Of a stretch of DNA of 34,586 bases, positions 8,335 to 17,611 are shown one piece after another. A model generated the notes under the pieces. It saw only the letters and a list, made by a program, of their open reading frames with translations. It was not told the DNA's origin and ran no database searches. Made by a program: the position numbers and the translations under genes. Each line of letters starts with the position of its first letter. The stretch's first letter is position 1. Source of the DNA: an uncultured Lachnospiraceae bacterium (lineage in GTDB: Bacteria > Bacillota > Clostridia > Lachnospirales > Lachnospiraceae); assembly GCA_902785985.1 (NCBI GenBank), contig CADABA010000003.1:11585-46170 (forward strand), read 5' to 3'.

Positions 8335-9948
8335 TCACTGCCATTTTGCCAGCACGGAATTTACGACCTGCTCGTTGGTCGGATAATAGGCAAAGGCGTT
8401 CAGGATCGACTCCACTGCCTCCTCAGCCTTGAGTCCGTTCATGCGCCTGCGCATGATTTCGACAGCGCGGGCTTCTTTCGGCGTGAGCAGAAGGTCCTCC
8501 CGCCTCGTCCCGGATTTAACGATGTCGATCGCCGGGAATATTCTCTTCTCCTGAAGCTTTCTGTCCAGGATCAGCTCCATATTGCCGGTCCCCTTGAACT
8601 CCTCGTAGACCACATCGTCCATCTTGCTCCCCGTGTCGACAAGGGCTGTGGCAAGAATCGTCAGGCTTCCGCCCTCCCGCATATTGCGGGCGGCACCGAA
8701 AAAGCGCTTCGGCATATAGAGAGCCGTCGGGTCAAGACCGCCGGACAGTGTCCTGCCGCTTGGCGGAACCAGAATATTGTACGCACGCGTTAACCGTGTG
8801 ATGGAGTCGAGAAGGATAATGACATCCTGATGGTGCTCGACCAGACGCTTTGCCCTCTCAATGACCATCTCGGATACTCTTCTGTGGTGCTCCGGCGTCT
8901 CGTCAAATGTAGAGTAGATGATCTCCACATTGCTTCCCTGCACGGATTCCTTCATATCAGTAACTTCTTCCGGACGCTCATCGATCAGCAGTATGATGAG
9001 ATTGGCTTTCTCGTTCGATATAAGGATCGATTTTGCGATATCCTTCAGGAGCGTCGTCTTTCCGGCCTTTGGAGGAGCGACGATCATTCCTCTCTGTCCC
9101 TTTCCGATCGGAGAGATCAGATCCACGACACGGGTCGCAGCCGAACCGTCCGGCCGCTCGAGCTTAATGCGTTCGTTCGGAAAGATCGGTGTCATATTTT
9201 CGAATACACTGCGGCGGCGGGACTGTTCAGGCGGAAGATCGTTGACAGACGTCACATAAAGGAGCGCTCCATATTTTTCCCCCTGCGCTTTGTCTCTCTT
9301 ATTGCCGCAGACCATATCCCCTGTCTTCAGATTGAACCGGCGTATCTGGGACGGCGAGACGTAAACATCATCCTCACCGGGCAGGAAATTATCACTCCGC
9401 AGGAAACCGAATCCATCCTGCATGACCTCGAGGATCCCTCTCACAGTGTTGCCGTTGTCACCCGGGATGGAGAACGGCTTCTCGCGGATCCCCTCCGGGG
9501 CGTTCTCACGGGTATACTCCCTGCCGCTTTCCCGATTATAATCCCGGCCTCCTTCTCCCGCTGTCTCGCGGGTGCAGTCCCTGACATTCTCACGCACTGC
9601 CTCGCGCGCGCTCTCCGGAGCATTCTTCAGCTCCTGATGCGGATTTGCCCTGCGTGTCCTTACGCGTTCATCGGGATCATTCAAAGAACTGCTGTCTTTT
9701 CCGGATGGCATACTGTCACCCTCCGGCTCCTGTGTCCCTTCGGGAACCGTTTCCAAAGGCACGTCGGATGAAGTTTTCTCTTCGGAGGCATCCGAATCCG
9801 CGCTCTCTGCATCGAGCTTCATCATAGCTTCGATCAGCTGGGCTTTGCGCATGGATGTGCAGCCCCTGATCCCCCGCATTTTCGCAATTTCCCGCAGTTC
9901 TTTGACCTGCAGGGATTTATATTTTTCCATTGTCATTTCATTTTGCAT
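8335..9948 (-). CDS. rho: Transcription termination factor Rho with a disordered N-terminal insert
   Basis: 537 residues from the ATG at 9948, chosen for its GGAGG ribosome site 8 nt upstream. Rho is the hexameric RNA-dependent ATPase that ends transcription. An N-terminal SAP-like Rho_N helix bundle (about 5-46) is followed by roughly 115 residues with no fold: first acidic/serine-rich, then an Arg/Glu-rich stretch (about 100-157) with repeated RE pairs ([29 protein letters not shown]). The RNA-binding cold-shock domain starts near 167. Then come the Walker A loop [11 protein letters not shown], Walker [17 protein letters not shown] and the C-terminal [13 protein letters not shown]. The insert makes it longer than the minimal 420-residue Rho. 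Confidence 0.96.
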   Translation of the reverse strand: MQNEMTMEKYKSLQVKELREIAKMRGIRGCTSMRKAQLIEAMMKLDAESADSDASEEKTSSDVPLETVPEGTQEPEGDSMPSGKDSSSLNDPDERVRTRRANPHQELKNAPESAREAVRENVRDCTRETAGEGGRDYNRESGREYTRENAPEGIREKPFSIPGDNGNTVRGILEVMQDGFGFLRSDNFLPGEDDVYVSPSQIRRFNLKTGDMVCGNKRDKAQGEKYGALLYVTSVNDLPPEQSRRRSVFENMTPIFPNERIKLERPDGSAATRVVDLISPIGKGQRGMIVAPPKAGKTTLLKDIAKSILISNEKANLIILLIDERPEEVTDMKESVQGSNVEIIYSTFDETPEHHRRVSEMVIERAKRLVEHHQDVIILLDSITRLTRAYNILVPPSGRTLSGGLDPTALYMPKRFFGAARNMREGGSLTILATALVDTGSKMDDVVYEEFKGTGNMELILDRKLQEKRIFPAIDIVKSGTRREDLLLTPKEARAVEIMRRRMNGLKAEEAVESILNAFAYYPTNEQVVNSVLAKWQ

Positions 9949-10005
9949 AAAAAAGCCTCCATGCAACAGATACACCTTGTCGCACAAAAAGAGCCTGCCC
10001 GGATA

Positions 10006-11448
10006 TCATGTATATCTCTTCCAGCTGCTCGGAGCAAAGAGAAGGAGCATCGGGAAAATTTCAAGTCGTCCCGCAAGCATGTCAAAGATAAATACACACT
10101 TTGCATGCCAGGAATAAAAACCGAAATTCTGTGTCGGTCCCACCTTCGCAAGGCCCGGTCCGATATTATTCAAAGTAGCTGCCACCGCGGTAAAGCTCGT
10201 GGTGAAATCAAAATTATCGATCGAAACGACGAGCAGGGAGAGGAAAAAAATCATGAAGTAGACGCCGAAGAATACGCTTGTATTTCGCACAGTCTCATGG
10301 GCGACCGTGGCACCGTCGAACTGGATTTTTTTCACGGCGCGCGGATGAATAATGCTCTCGATCTCCTTCGCGATCGTCTTGATCAGGATAACGATTCGGG
10401 AGACCTTGATTCCGCCGCCGGTCGAACCGGCGCAGGCTCCGACCATCATCAATATAATCAGAATACACTGGGAAAACTTTGGCCAGAGATCAAAGTCCGT
10501 GGTCGCGTAGCCGGTCGTTGTGATGATCGTTCCGATCTGGAAAGCGGCATGGCGGACAGTTTCAGACAGCGAGCCGTACAGTCCTCTGACATTGACCGTG
10601 ACAAGAGCGATCGACACAAGAATAATGCCCAGATATGCCTTTACCTCGGACATACCGACAGCTTCTCTCCATTTTCTGTCTTTGAGATAAAAATAGAACT
10701 GAAAGTTGATTCCGCAGGCGATCATAAAAAACGTCGTGATATTCTGCAGGATCGGCGCATACTCCGTATAGCCGGAATTTTTCACGCCGAATCCGCCTGT
10801 GCCTACCGTGCCGAATGTGTGGCAGATCGCCTCGAACAGCGGCATTCCAAATAACCAGAGAAGAAGGAACTCGGAGACAGTGATCACCATATAGATCGTA
10901 TACAGAATGAGGGAAGAATCCTTGATCTTCGGCACAAACTTGCCGATGATCGGGCCCGGGCTCTCCGCCTTCATGAGATTGAAAGTCGATCCGCCCAGCA
11001 GCGGAACAACTGCCAGCATGAATACAAAGATTCCCATGCCGCCCACCCAGTGGGTGAAGCTTCTCCAGAAAAGGCAGCACTTATTCAGATTCTCGACAGC
11101 AGGGAGGATCGAAGCTCCTGTCGTCGTAAAGCCGGACACAGTCTCAAATACTGCATCAAGGTAGAACGGGATATCACCGCTCAGCGTAAAGGGCAGCGCC
11201 CCGATCAGAGACATGACGATCCAGGCCAGCGCAACGACAGTAAAACCGTCGCGGCCGTAGACTTTTGTATTTTTGGGCTTTCTCCATGTCAGGACAAAGC
11301 TCAGAAGGAGCGCCAGCCCCGCCACGAGAAAGAAGAGCCATGCAGCCTTTTCATGATAAATGAGCCCCACAGCTCCCGGAAGAAGAAGAAGGACGCTCTC
11401 GATCCTGAGGATCCACCCCAGAATATAAAAAACCATTCCGTAATTCAT
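10006..11448 (-). CDS. trkH: TrkH-family potassium uptake channel subunit
   Basis: 480 residues, strongly hydrophobic, about ten membrane segments. The four pore loops each carry a selectivity-filter glycine: TTTGAS, GTGGFGV, GSTGGGIK and NNIGPG. TrkH/KtrB proteins form the K+ channel that is gated by a cytosolic TrkA ring. It lies 120 nt downstream of trkA on the same strand and 57 nt upstream of rho. That 120-nt gap shows no clear promoter, so trkA-trkH are probably cotranscribed. Confidence 0.95.
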   Translation of the reverse strand: MNYGMVFYILGWILRIESVLLLLPGAVGLIYHEKAAWLFFLVAGLALLLSFVLTWRKPKNTKVYGRDGFTVVALAWIVMSLIGALPFTLSGDIPFYLDAVFETVSGFTTTGASILPAVENLNKCCLFWRSFTHWVGGMGIFVFMLAVVPLLGGSTFNLMKAESPGPIIGKFVPKIKDSSLILYTIYMVITVSEFLLLWLFGMPLFEAICHTFGTVGTGGFGVKNSGYTEYAPILQNITTFFMIACGINFQFYFYLKDRKWREAVGMSEVKAYLGIILVSIALVTVNVRGLYGSLSETVRHAAFQIGTIITTTGYATTDFDLWPKFSQCILIILMMVGACAGSTGGGIKVSRIVILIKTIAKEIESIIHPRAVKKIQFDGATVAHETVRNTSVFFGVYFMIFFLSLLVVSIDNFDFTTSFTAVAATLNNIGPGLAKVGPTQNFGFYSWHAKCVFIFDMLAGRLEIFPMLLLFAPSSWKRYT

Positions 11449-11568
11449 CGCATATAACCCGCCTGTCTACATTGAAAATGAAATTCTGCTGAAAGCCCGC
11501 AGCCGAAAGAATACTCTGCTATGGCAATCGGGTCAGGGACCTTCCTTAAGTCTTTTCATTTCTCCGGA

Positions 11569-12930
11569 TCACTTGAGAATATCATCCAGATTCGTGATCC
11601 TGTGCTTCTTAAGAGCTACCAGCACAACATTATCGCCGATCTCCAGCGTATCGTTTCCGGTCGGAGTGAACAGCTTGCCGTTACGATATATTTTTCCGAT
11701 AAGAATATTTCTCTTAAGCTGCATCTTCTGCAGCGGGATGCCGACGCATCTGCTCTTTTCATGAATATGGAATTCCATGGCCTCCGCGTCCGTATCCTTA
11801 ATATTATAGAGGGTCTCCATGTTGCTGCCCATGGATGCCTGCATGGAGCGAACGAACTGAAGGATATAATCCGCGGTAATTTCCTTTGCGTTGACGATCG
11901 AGCCCAGATCCAGACTGCTGATGACATTTTCGAATCCCACCGTCGTGATCTTCGTGACGAGTTTCACGCCGGGATTCTTGTTTTTTGCAAAAAGTCCGAG
12001 CATAATATTCTGTTCATCGATTCCGGTAAGCGCCGAGAAACCCTGTACACGCTCAATACCTTCCTCGAGCAGCAGGTCCTCGTCGATCGCATTGCCGTGA
12101 ATGATTTCCGCCTGCGGCAGTTCATCGGAGAGCTCCTCGCATTTCTTCCTGTCCATCTCGATGATCTTCACCGCGATATTGTCTGCCATGAGCAGCTTCG
12201 CAAGATAATGTGTGACTTTGCCTCCGCCGATGATCATGACATTCTTTACACGGTTCGTCTCAAGTCCGATCTTTCGGAAAAAGATCTCCGCCTGTCCCTG
12301 GCCGCTGATGATGGAAACAAGGTCTCCCGCCTTCAGTACAAAATTACCGGAGGGAATGATCGTCTTTCCGCCCCTTCTCACGATCACAACAAGGACGTCT
12401 GTCCGAAGCTTCTGATGGATATATATCAGGGACTGCCCTGCAAGTATATTTCCTTCATTCAGCCGGAACGTCAGAAGCTCAACTCTTCCCTTCGCAAAGG
12501 TATCAATACTGATTGCAGACGGGAATCGGAATACTCTCGCCGTCTCCATCGCCGCCGCCATCTCCGGATTGATGACCATCGAAAGCCCGAATCCCTTGCG
12601 GAAGAACTGAATCTCGCTGTTGTAGACCGGATTGCGCACGCGGGCGATCGCCGCGACATTGCCGGTCTTTCTCGCGATCAGACAGCAGAGCAGATTCTTC
12701 TCATCAGAATCCGTGACCGCGATCAGGGCATCCGCCGTCTCTACACCTGCATCTCTCAGACAGCTGTAGCTGGAGCCATCCCCCTCAAGTGCCAGAACAT
12801 CATACCCGTCCGAAAGAGCCCGGACCCTGGATGCTTTCTTATCGATGACAGTAATATCATGACCTTCCTTGCACAGCTGCTTAGCCAGACTGGCACCGAC
12901 TTTTCCGCATCCGACAATAATAATTTTCAC
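11569..12930 (-). CDS. trkA: TrkA, potassium uptake regulatory protein
   Basis: About 453 residues with two tandem RCK units, each a Rossmann NAD-binding half (VGCGKVGASLAKQL at the start, IIGGGKVTHYLAKLL near the middle) plus a C-terminal TrkA_C lobe. TrkA forms the nucleotide-sensing gating ring under TrkH. The start is the GTG at 12930, with AGGGGG nine bases upstream; the longer frame reads through the tRNA gene and is not real. A TATAAT (12952-12947) lies between the tRNA 3' end and the start, so trkA may have its own promoter. Confidence 0.95.
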   Translation of the reverse strand: MKIIIVGCGKVGASLAKQLCKEGHDITVIDKKASRVRALSDGYDVLALEGDGSSYSCLRDAGVETADALIAVTDSDEKNLLCCLIARKTGNVAAIARVRNPVYNSEIQFFRKGFGLSMVINPEMAAAMETARVFRFPSAISIDTFAKGRVELLTFRLNEGNILAGQSLIYIHQKLRTDVLVVIVRRGGKTIIPSGNFVLKAGDLVSIISGQGQAEIFFRKIGLETNRVKNVMIIGGGKVTHYLAKLLMADNIAVKIIEMDRKKCEELSDELPQAEIIHGNAIDEDLLLEEGIERVQGFSALTGIDEQNIMLGLFAKNKNPGVKLVTKITTVGFENVISSLDLGSIVNAKEITADYILQFVRSMQASMGSNMETLYNIKDTDAEAMEFHIHEKSRCVGIPLQKMQLKRNILIGKIYRNGKLFTPTGNDTLEIGDNVVLVALKKHRITNLDDILK

Positions 12931-12959
12931 TGACTTATCCCCCTGAATTATAGCATGAG

Positions 12960-13041
12960 TGCGGCCGGTGGGATTTGAACCCACACGCCGAGAGGCACAG
13001 GAACCTAAATCCTGCACGTCTGCCAATTCCGTCACGGCCGC
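12960..13041 (-). tRNA. tRNA-Leu, anticodon UAG
   Basis: Reading the minus strand, GCGGCCG (13041-13035) pairs with CGGCCGC (12967-12961) as the acceptor stem, with discriminator A at 12960. A long variable arm (CCTGTGCCTCTCGGCG region) marks a class II tRNA. The anticodon stem CAGGA/TCCTG encloses the loop TTTAGGT, giving anticodon TAG, which reads CUA and other CUN leucine codons. GGTTCAAATCC is the T arm. CCA is not encoded. The gene sits between a terminator-ended small RNA unit and trkA. Confidence 0.95.
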
Positions 13042-13056
13042 ATATTTGCTGTATGG

Positions 13057-13082
13057 AAAAAAAACCGCAGGATATCCCTGCG
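13057..13082 (-). terminator. Intrinsic terminator between the RNA unit and tRNA-Leu
   Basis: Minus-strand hairpin GCAGG GATAT CCTGC extended by flanking C/G pairs, followed by GG and TTTTTTTT (13064-13057). It is placed immediately upstream of the tRNA gene in the same direction. Confidence 0.75.
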
Positions 13083-13167
13083 TGAAGACGGGACGGACGA
13101 TCAGAAGGACCGTCCTATTCAGAATCACACGGACCGGATGTGATCTGCCGGAGACCGTGCTTAATCG
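13057..13167 (-). ncRNA. Candidate small RNA or attenuated leader of tRNA-Leu
   Basis: A strong promoter (13203-13174) and an intrinsic terminator bracket about 110 nt with no ORF of note. In the RNA sense three hairpins are visible. They are GATCACA / TGTGATT (about 13143-13120), GGACGGTC CTTCT GATCGTCC (about 13111-13091), and the terminator CGCAGG GATA TCCTGCGG followed by eight T. The tRNA-Leu gene starts 16 nt after the T run. It therefore reads either as a free-standing sRNA or as a leader that can block transcription into the tRNA and trkA. No known RNA class is recognised; T-box signatures are absent. Confidence 0.5.
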
Positions 13168-13173
13168 TCTCTA

Positions 13174-13203
13174 AGTATAGCACACCCGCACGACAGGGTG
13201 CAA
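13174..13203 (-). promoter_or_regulatory. Promoter of the RNA unit / tRNA-Leu
   Basis: TTGCAC (13203-13198), 18-bp spacer, TATACT (13179-13174) preceded by TGC, an extended -10. It is one of the best promoter matches in the window and points at the RNA unit and tRNA. Confidence 0.7.
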
Positions 13204-13253
13204 GCAGAAGGGCAGTTCTTTGTGCAGACACCGGAATCTGCTTAAGGTTGAAA

Positions 13254-13280
13254 TAAGCGCTCCCTCTAATGGAGCGCTTA
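13254..13280. other. Perfect 10-bp inverted repeat
   Basis: TAAGCGCTCC / GGAGCGCTTA with a 7-nt loop. There is no good T run on either side, so a terminator role is uncertain; it could also be a protein-binding palindrome. The surrounding stretch 13204-13400 contains no gene. Confidence 0.4.
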
Positions 13281-13400
13281 AAATGGCTTTCGGTTAATCC
13301 GTGAATGGTAACAATCTGCTGCCATGTACGGATCAGCGATCATACCCGGGAACACTTCAAGAAATTCAGCATAAGAAGGCTGAAGTATTTCCTTTCCGGT

Positions 13401-13429
13401 TTGCATTTTCCGTATCCGGTTCTTATACT
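13401..13429 (+). promoter_or_regulatory. Plus-strand promoter upstream of repeat copy 2
   Basis: TTGCAT (13401-13406), 17-bp spacer, TATACT (13424-13429). It would transcribe the dispersed repeat copy just downstream and, without termination, the LysR gene some 510 bp away. Confidence 0.5.
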
Positions 13430-13472
13430 GTTAGTATCTATAACTTCCCACGTCCTTTACATGAAGGCTCCC

Positions 13473-13703
13473 GGATTCAAGAACGCCTCAGCGTTCTTGC
13501 CGCGCCGCGCATGGTGCGAAGCACCTTCCTCACGGTAAGGCTGCGATCCGCCGTGCCTGAGCATGCGTAACAATGCTCCAGTGGAGCATTGCGGAGCTGA
13601 GGCATTTATCTCAGTGGGGGATTGAAACCCGCCACGCAAGACAAGCAGGATATTGATCTATCCCCCGCTTATAAAAGCGGGGGTCTTCCCCACTGAGACA
13701 AAT
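13473..13703 (+). repeat. Dispersed mosaic repeat, copy 2 (fullest form)
   Basis: Contains all the blocks of the family in order. These are the GAACGCCTCAGCGTTC palindrome, a GC-rich CCGCGCCGCGC block, the GTGCGAAGCAC palindrome, GGCTGCGATCCGCCGTGCC, the palindrome CAATGCTCCA / TGGAGCATTG, and GAGCTGAGGC. Last come the outer inverted arms TTTATCTCAGTGGGG and CCCCACTGAGACAAAT, enclosing the stem CCCCCGC TTATAAAA GCGGGGG. A segment inside the arms (GACAAGCAGGATATTGATC) recurs inverted in copy 7. The remainder of the gap, 13704-13940, has only an imperfect 66-bp-spaced repeat of CTTTTCACAGGTRTTTT (13764 and 13830). Confidence 0.85.
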
Positions 13704-13940
13704 ACATGCAGGAAGTTTGAGTAAGTATCCTGACAGTCTTTACGATGGTTTTTCATTACAGGTCTTTTCACAGGTGTTTTCGCCTGCGAGGCACACATCC
13801 GGATCTCCGGTATTATTTGCCTCACGGTTCTTTTCACAGGTATTTTTGCCCTCTGTAAGTAACAGATTTGCGGGCACTATGCCGGTTTCGGGCAGCGTTT
13901 CGCAAACGCCTTGCTCATTCCCTCCCGAAAGGAGATTCTC

Positions 13941-14873
13941 ATGACTCTTCAGCAGCTAACCTACTGCATCGCGATCGCAGACGCGGATTCGATCAATCAG
14001 GCGGCTCAGTCGCTTTTCATTTCCCAGTCCTCCCTCTCCACCTCGATCAGAAAGCTCGAGCAGGAAATCGGCATCACGATTTTCCGGCGGACAAACCGGG
14101 GTGTAAAAGTGACACCGGAAGGAGAAGAATTCCTGGTCTACGCGAGACAGATCATGGACCAGTACCGGCTCGCGGAGGAAAAATATGTAGAGAAGAAGGA
14201 TGTCAAAAAGAGCTTCAGTGTCTCTTCCCAGCATTATACTTTTGCAGTCAAAGCATTTATTGAACTCGCGAAACAGTTTTCCATCGATGAATACGCTTTC
14301 GGAATCTACGAGTGCAAGACAGCGGAGATCATCGAAAATGTCAAAAGCTACAAAAGCGAGCTCGGCGTCCTTTATATCGACGATTTCAACCGGGATATCC
14401 TCATGAAGATCCTGGACGAGAACGAGCTCGACTTCACTGAGCTCTTCCGGTGCAGCACATATGTCTTCCTTGCAAAAAGCCATCCTCTCTCGTACAGAGA
14501 GACGCTCTCCCTCGAAGACCTGGAGCCTTATCCGTGCCTGAGCTTCGATCAGGGCCAGAGCCAGGCTTTTTATCTGGCCGAGGAGGTCTACAGTACTTAC
14601 CACTACCGTCAGATCATCAAAGCTTCAGACCGGGCTACCCTCCTGAACCTCATGATCGGACTCAATGCCTACACGCTCTGTTCGGGAATCCTCTGTGAGG
14701 AGCTGAACGGGACGGACTATCAGGTCATCCCGCTCAGGTCAGACAAGATCATGCACATCGGTTATATCAGCCGAAGAGGCGCCATGATCAGCGATCTCGG
14801 AAGGATCTATATAGAGGAGCTCGGAAAATGCAGCACTGATGTGCTGCCGGTCCCGAATACGGACGTCCCGTGA
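13941..14873 (+). CDS. LysR-family transcriptional regulator (sulfur-amino-acid type by context)
   Basis: 310 residues. The N-terminal winged helix-turn-helix (about 1-60) includes DSINQAAQSLFISQSSLSTS and the family signature LEQEIGITIFRR. The rest is the two-lobed effector-binding domain. The start is ATG 13941, fixed by AAAGGAG seven bases upstream; the longer frame starting at 13911 has no ribosome site. It is followed by its own terminator and then by O-acetylhomoserine sulfhydrylase in the same direction. By analogy with CysB/MetR-type LysR proteins it may control that gene, but the effector is unknown. Confidence 0.9.
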   Translation: MTLQQLTYCIAIADADSINQAAQSLFISQSSLSTSIRKLEQEIGITIFRRTNRGVKVTPEGEEFLVYARQIMDQYRLAEEKYVEKKDVKKSFSVSSQHYTFAVKAFIELAKQFSIDEYAFGIYECKTAEIIENVKSYKSELGVLYIDDFNRDILMKILDENELDFTELFRCSTYVFLAKSHPLSYRETLSLEDLEPYPCLSFDQGQSQAFYLAEEVYSTYHYRQIIKASDRATLLNLMIGLNAYTLCSGILCEELNGTDYQVIPLRSDKIMHIGYISRRGAMISDLGRIYIEELGKCSTDVLPVPNTDVP

Positions 14874-14930
14874 AGCGGAGGATCAGACCCCGCCGCTGAG
14901 ATCGGTGGGAAGAGAAAAAGCACTTCATCA

Positions 14931-14973
14931 GGCGGCTGGTTATCGTTTTCATCGATACCCGGCCGTCTTTTTT
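14931..14973 (+). terminator. LysR gene terminator
   Basis: A 15-bp stem GGCGGCTGGTTATCG / CGATACCCGGCCGTC with one mismatch and G-U pairs, followed by TTTTTT. Strong, plus strand. Confidence 0.85.
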
Positions 14974-14978
14974 ATGTA

Positions 14979-15008
14979 TTAACACTTTCCAATATTTCCT
15001 ACTATAAT
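14979..15008 (+). promoter_or_regulatory. Promoter of the O-acetylhomoserine sulfhydrylase gene
   Basis: TTAACA (14979-14984), 18-bp spacer, perfect TATAAT (15003-15008). It starts just after the LysR terminator and implies a transcript start near 15015, about 320 nt before the enzyme's start codon. Confidence 0.7.
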
Positions 15009-15042
15009 ACTGGGTAACAAGAAAAAAGCAGAGGTTCAATCC

Positions 15043-15099
15043 ATGAATAAAGCGAAAATAATGAAAGGACTCCTCCTTCACTGTCATCCCCGAATGTGA
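15043..15099 (+). CDS. Putative 18-codon leader ORF
   Basis: ATG 15043 with AGAGG nine bases upstream opens an 18-residue frame containing MNKAKIMKGLLLHCHP and ending in Met before TGA. Three methionines and one cysteine in 18 residues, placed at the head of the mRNA of a methionine/cysteine biosynthetic enzyme, suggest a leader peptide. It is too short to judge by similarity and could be chance. Confidence 0.35.
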   Translation: MNKAKIMKGLLLHCHPRM

Positions 15100-15332
15100 T
15101 GATACGGAACCCTTCATAAACAGATTCTGTTAATAAGTTTCCGGTTCGCGTAAGATGCGCACGCATGCGGAAGAAAATATGTTAACTCACGGCAGCTCCG
15201 CACGCGGCGCCGGGACTCGAGGGCAGTCCTTGAAAAGCCGGTCCTTTCACATTAGACACAGAAAGCGCAGGACAGATGTCCGCGCCTCACATAAACCGCA
15301 AATAAAAAAGAGAATTTCGGAGGTCATAAAAA
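15100..15332 (+). promoter_or_regulatory. Structured leader of the sulfhydrylase mRNA
   Basis: No gene. Hairpins visible are GGACT CGAGGGC AGTCC (about 15211-15227) and GCGCAGGACA GA TGTCCGCGC (about 15266-15286). The ribosome site TCGGAGG precedes ATG 15333. No T run follows either hairpin. I do not see the S-box (SAM-I) core. A regulatory role is inferred from length and position only. Confidence 0.35.
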
Positions 15333-16643
<1,311 letters not shown>

Positions 16644-16760
16644 GGCAGGGCAGCCTTACGCTTCACGGCGGATAGGGCATGAATGCTGTCAAAAAAGCCA
16701 CCACCGCATTTGGCAGACCTTAGTATTCTCCGCGGGGTATGAATCGAATGATTCTTCAAA

Positions 16761-16890
16761 ACAGGCTGACTGCAGTCTCAGTCGTCCCAACAGGCGCTGA
16801 CTGCAGTCTCAGTCGTCCCAACAGGCGCTGACCGCAGTCTCAGTCTCAGTCTTTCCAACAGGCGCTGACTGCAGTCTCAGTCGTCCCGCG
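16761..16890 (+). repeat. 31-bp tandem repeat, four units
   Basis: Units based on CTGACTGCAGTCTCAGTCG begin at 16766, 16797, 16828 and 16865. The third unit carries an extra 6 bp (CAGTCT duplicated). Each unit contains the palindrome CTGACTGCAGTCTCAG. There are no variable spacers, so it is a minisatellite rather than CRISPR. It starts about 120 bp after the sulfhydrylase stop codon; the 16644-16760 gap shows nothing clear. Confidence 0.85.
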
Positions 16891-16922
16891 CGGGACATGA
16901 ACACTGCGTTACCTCCATATAA

Positions 16923-16968
16923 AGGGGTGTTGCATGGACTGAAAAATCCAGTTGGTCAACACCCCCTT
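16923..16968. other. Long hairpin
   Basis: GGGGTGTTG / CAACACCCC outer stem with an inner TGGACT / AATCCA stem; it is not followed by a clear T run. It probably forms part of a transcription stop region with the next hairpin. Confidence 0.5.
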
Positions 16969-16980
16969 AAATTGCGTCTT

Positions 16981-17028
16981 TAAAAGGGCGAGATGGCGGC
17001 GATTGCTGTCACCCCGCCCTTTTCCTTC
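16981..17028. terminator. Bidirectional terminator
   Basis: AAAAGGGCG / CGCCCTTTT stem enclosing about 24 nt, with T-rich sequence after it on the plus strand (TTTTCCTTCTTT). It is the best candidate for stopping transcription from the sulfhydrylase gene. Confidence 0.65.
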
Positions 17029-17095
17029 TTTCAGACGCACTGAACAGAAATATTCAGATGTCTGACAAAGCGTTCCACCAGATGGGCAGATACAT

Positions 17096-17229
17096 GATTC
17101 AAGAACGCTTCAACGTTCTTGCCGCGCCGCGCAGGGTGCGAAGCACCTTCCTCTTTGCTCGGCTGCGATCCGCCGTGCCTATGCATGCGTAACAATGCTC
17201 CAGTGGAGCATTGTGTAGCTGAGGCCTTT
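17096..17229 (+). repeat. Dispersed mosaic repeat, copy 3
   Basis: Shares with copy 2 the GAACGCTTCAACGTTC palindrome, the CCGCGCCGCGC block, GTGCGAAGCACCTTCCTC, GGCTGCGATCCGCCGTGCC and CAATGCTCCA / TGGAGCATTG. The outer TCTCAGTGGGG arm is missing; the block joins directly to the terminal-inverted-repeat module at 17227. Confidence 0.85.
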
Positions 17230-17327
17230 ATTCTTCATCGCGAGATTGTACTCACGATGAAGCCAGATTTCACTTTGCAAGCGTATCTCACGACTAAAAT
17301 CACGAGTATTGCGCGATGAAGAATAAA
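17227..17327 (+). mobile_element. MITE-like module with 16-bp terminal inverted repeats, intact copy
   Basis: TTTATTCTTCATCGCG (17227-17242) is the exact inverse of CGCGATGAAGAATAAA (17312-17327). The 101-bp unit also contains ACTCACGATGAAG and an internal short frame beginning MKPDFTLQAY. Two further copies occur at 21865-21964 and, left-truncated, at 34141-34213. No transposase is encoded, so any mobility would be supplied in trans. Confidence 0.65.
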
Positions 17328-17372
17328 ATTCTTTTGAAAGTCCTCCAAAGATTTCTGCAACTGTCAAAACAG

Positions 17373-17606
17373 TCAGGCACAGGCAGCAGATTTCACATGT
17401 TTGTACTACATAGATCCCTGCTTCTGACGGGCTTTTAGGTACAGACAGCTGATTCCACGTGTTTGTACTACATAGATTTTCTGCTTCTGACGGGCTTTTA
17501 GGTACAGACAGCTGATTCCACGTGTTTGTACTACATAGATTTCTGCTTCTGCCGGGCTTTTAGGTACAGACAGCTGATTTCTTGTGATTGTACTACATGT
17601 TTCAGG
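17373..17606 (+). repeat. 62-bp tandem array 1, four units
   Basis: Units contain TTTGTACTACATAGAT at about 17400, 17462, 17525 and (variant) 17587, and TTTTAGGTACAGACAGCTGA between them, period 62-63 bp. The first and last units are the most diverged. No open frame runs through it. Confidence 0.85.
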
Positions 17607-17611
17607 GAATT

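Noticed and set aside
11521..12933. 470-residue plus-strand ORF opposite trkA
   Set aside because: Antisense shadow; trkA has complete RCK motifs and a proper start.
13057..13167. T-box leader before tRNA-Leu
   Set aside because: No T-box sequence (the AGGGTGGNACCGCG-type motif) and no specifier-loop layout; T-boxes also precede protein genes, not tRNAs.
15009..15332. SAM-I (S-box) riboswitch before the sulfhydrylase gene
   Set aside because: The conserved S-box core and its paired arms are not visible; only generic hairpins are seen.
16761..16890. Possible CRISPR array
   Set aside because: Units are contiguous 31-bp repeats with no variable spacers, and no cas gene is nearby.
17227..17327. 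Short repeated peptide frame (MKxxFTLxAY) as a real small protein
   Set aside because: It lies wholly inside the inverted-repeat module, differs in frame continuation between copies and lacks a ribosome site.
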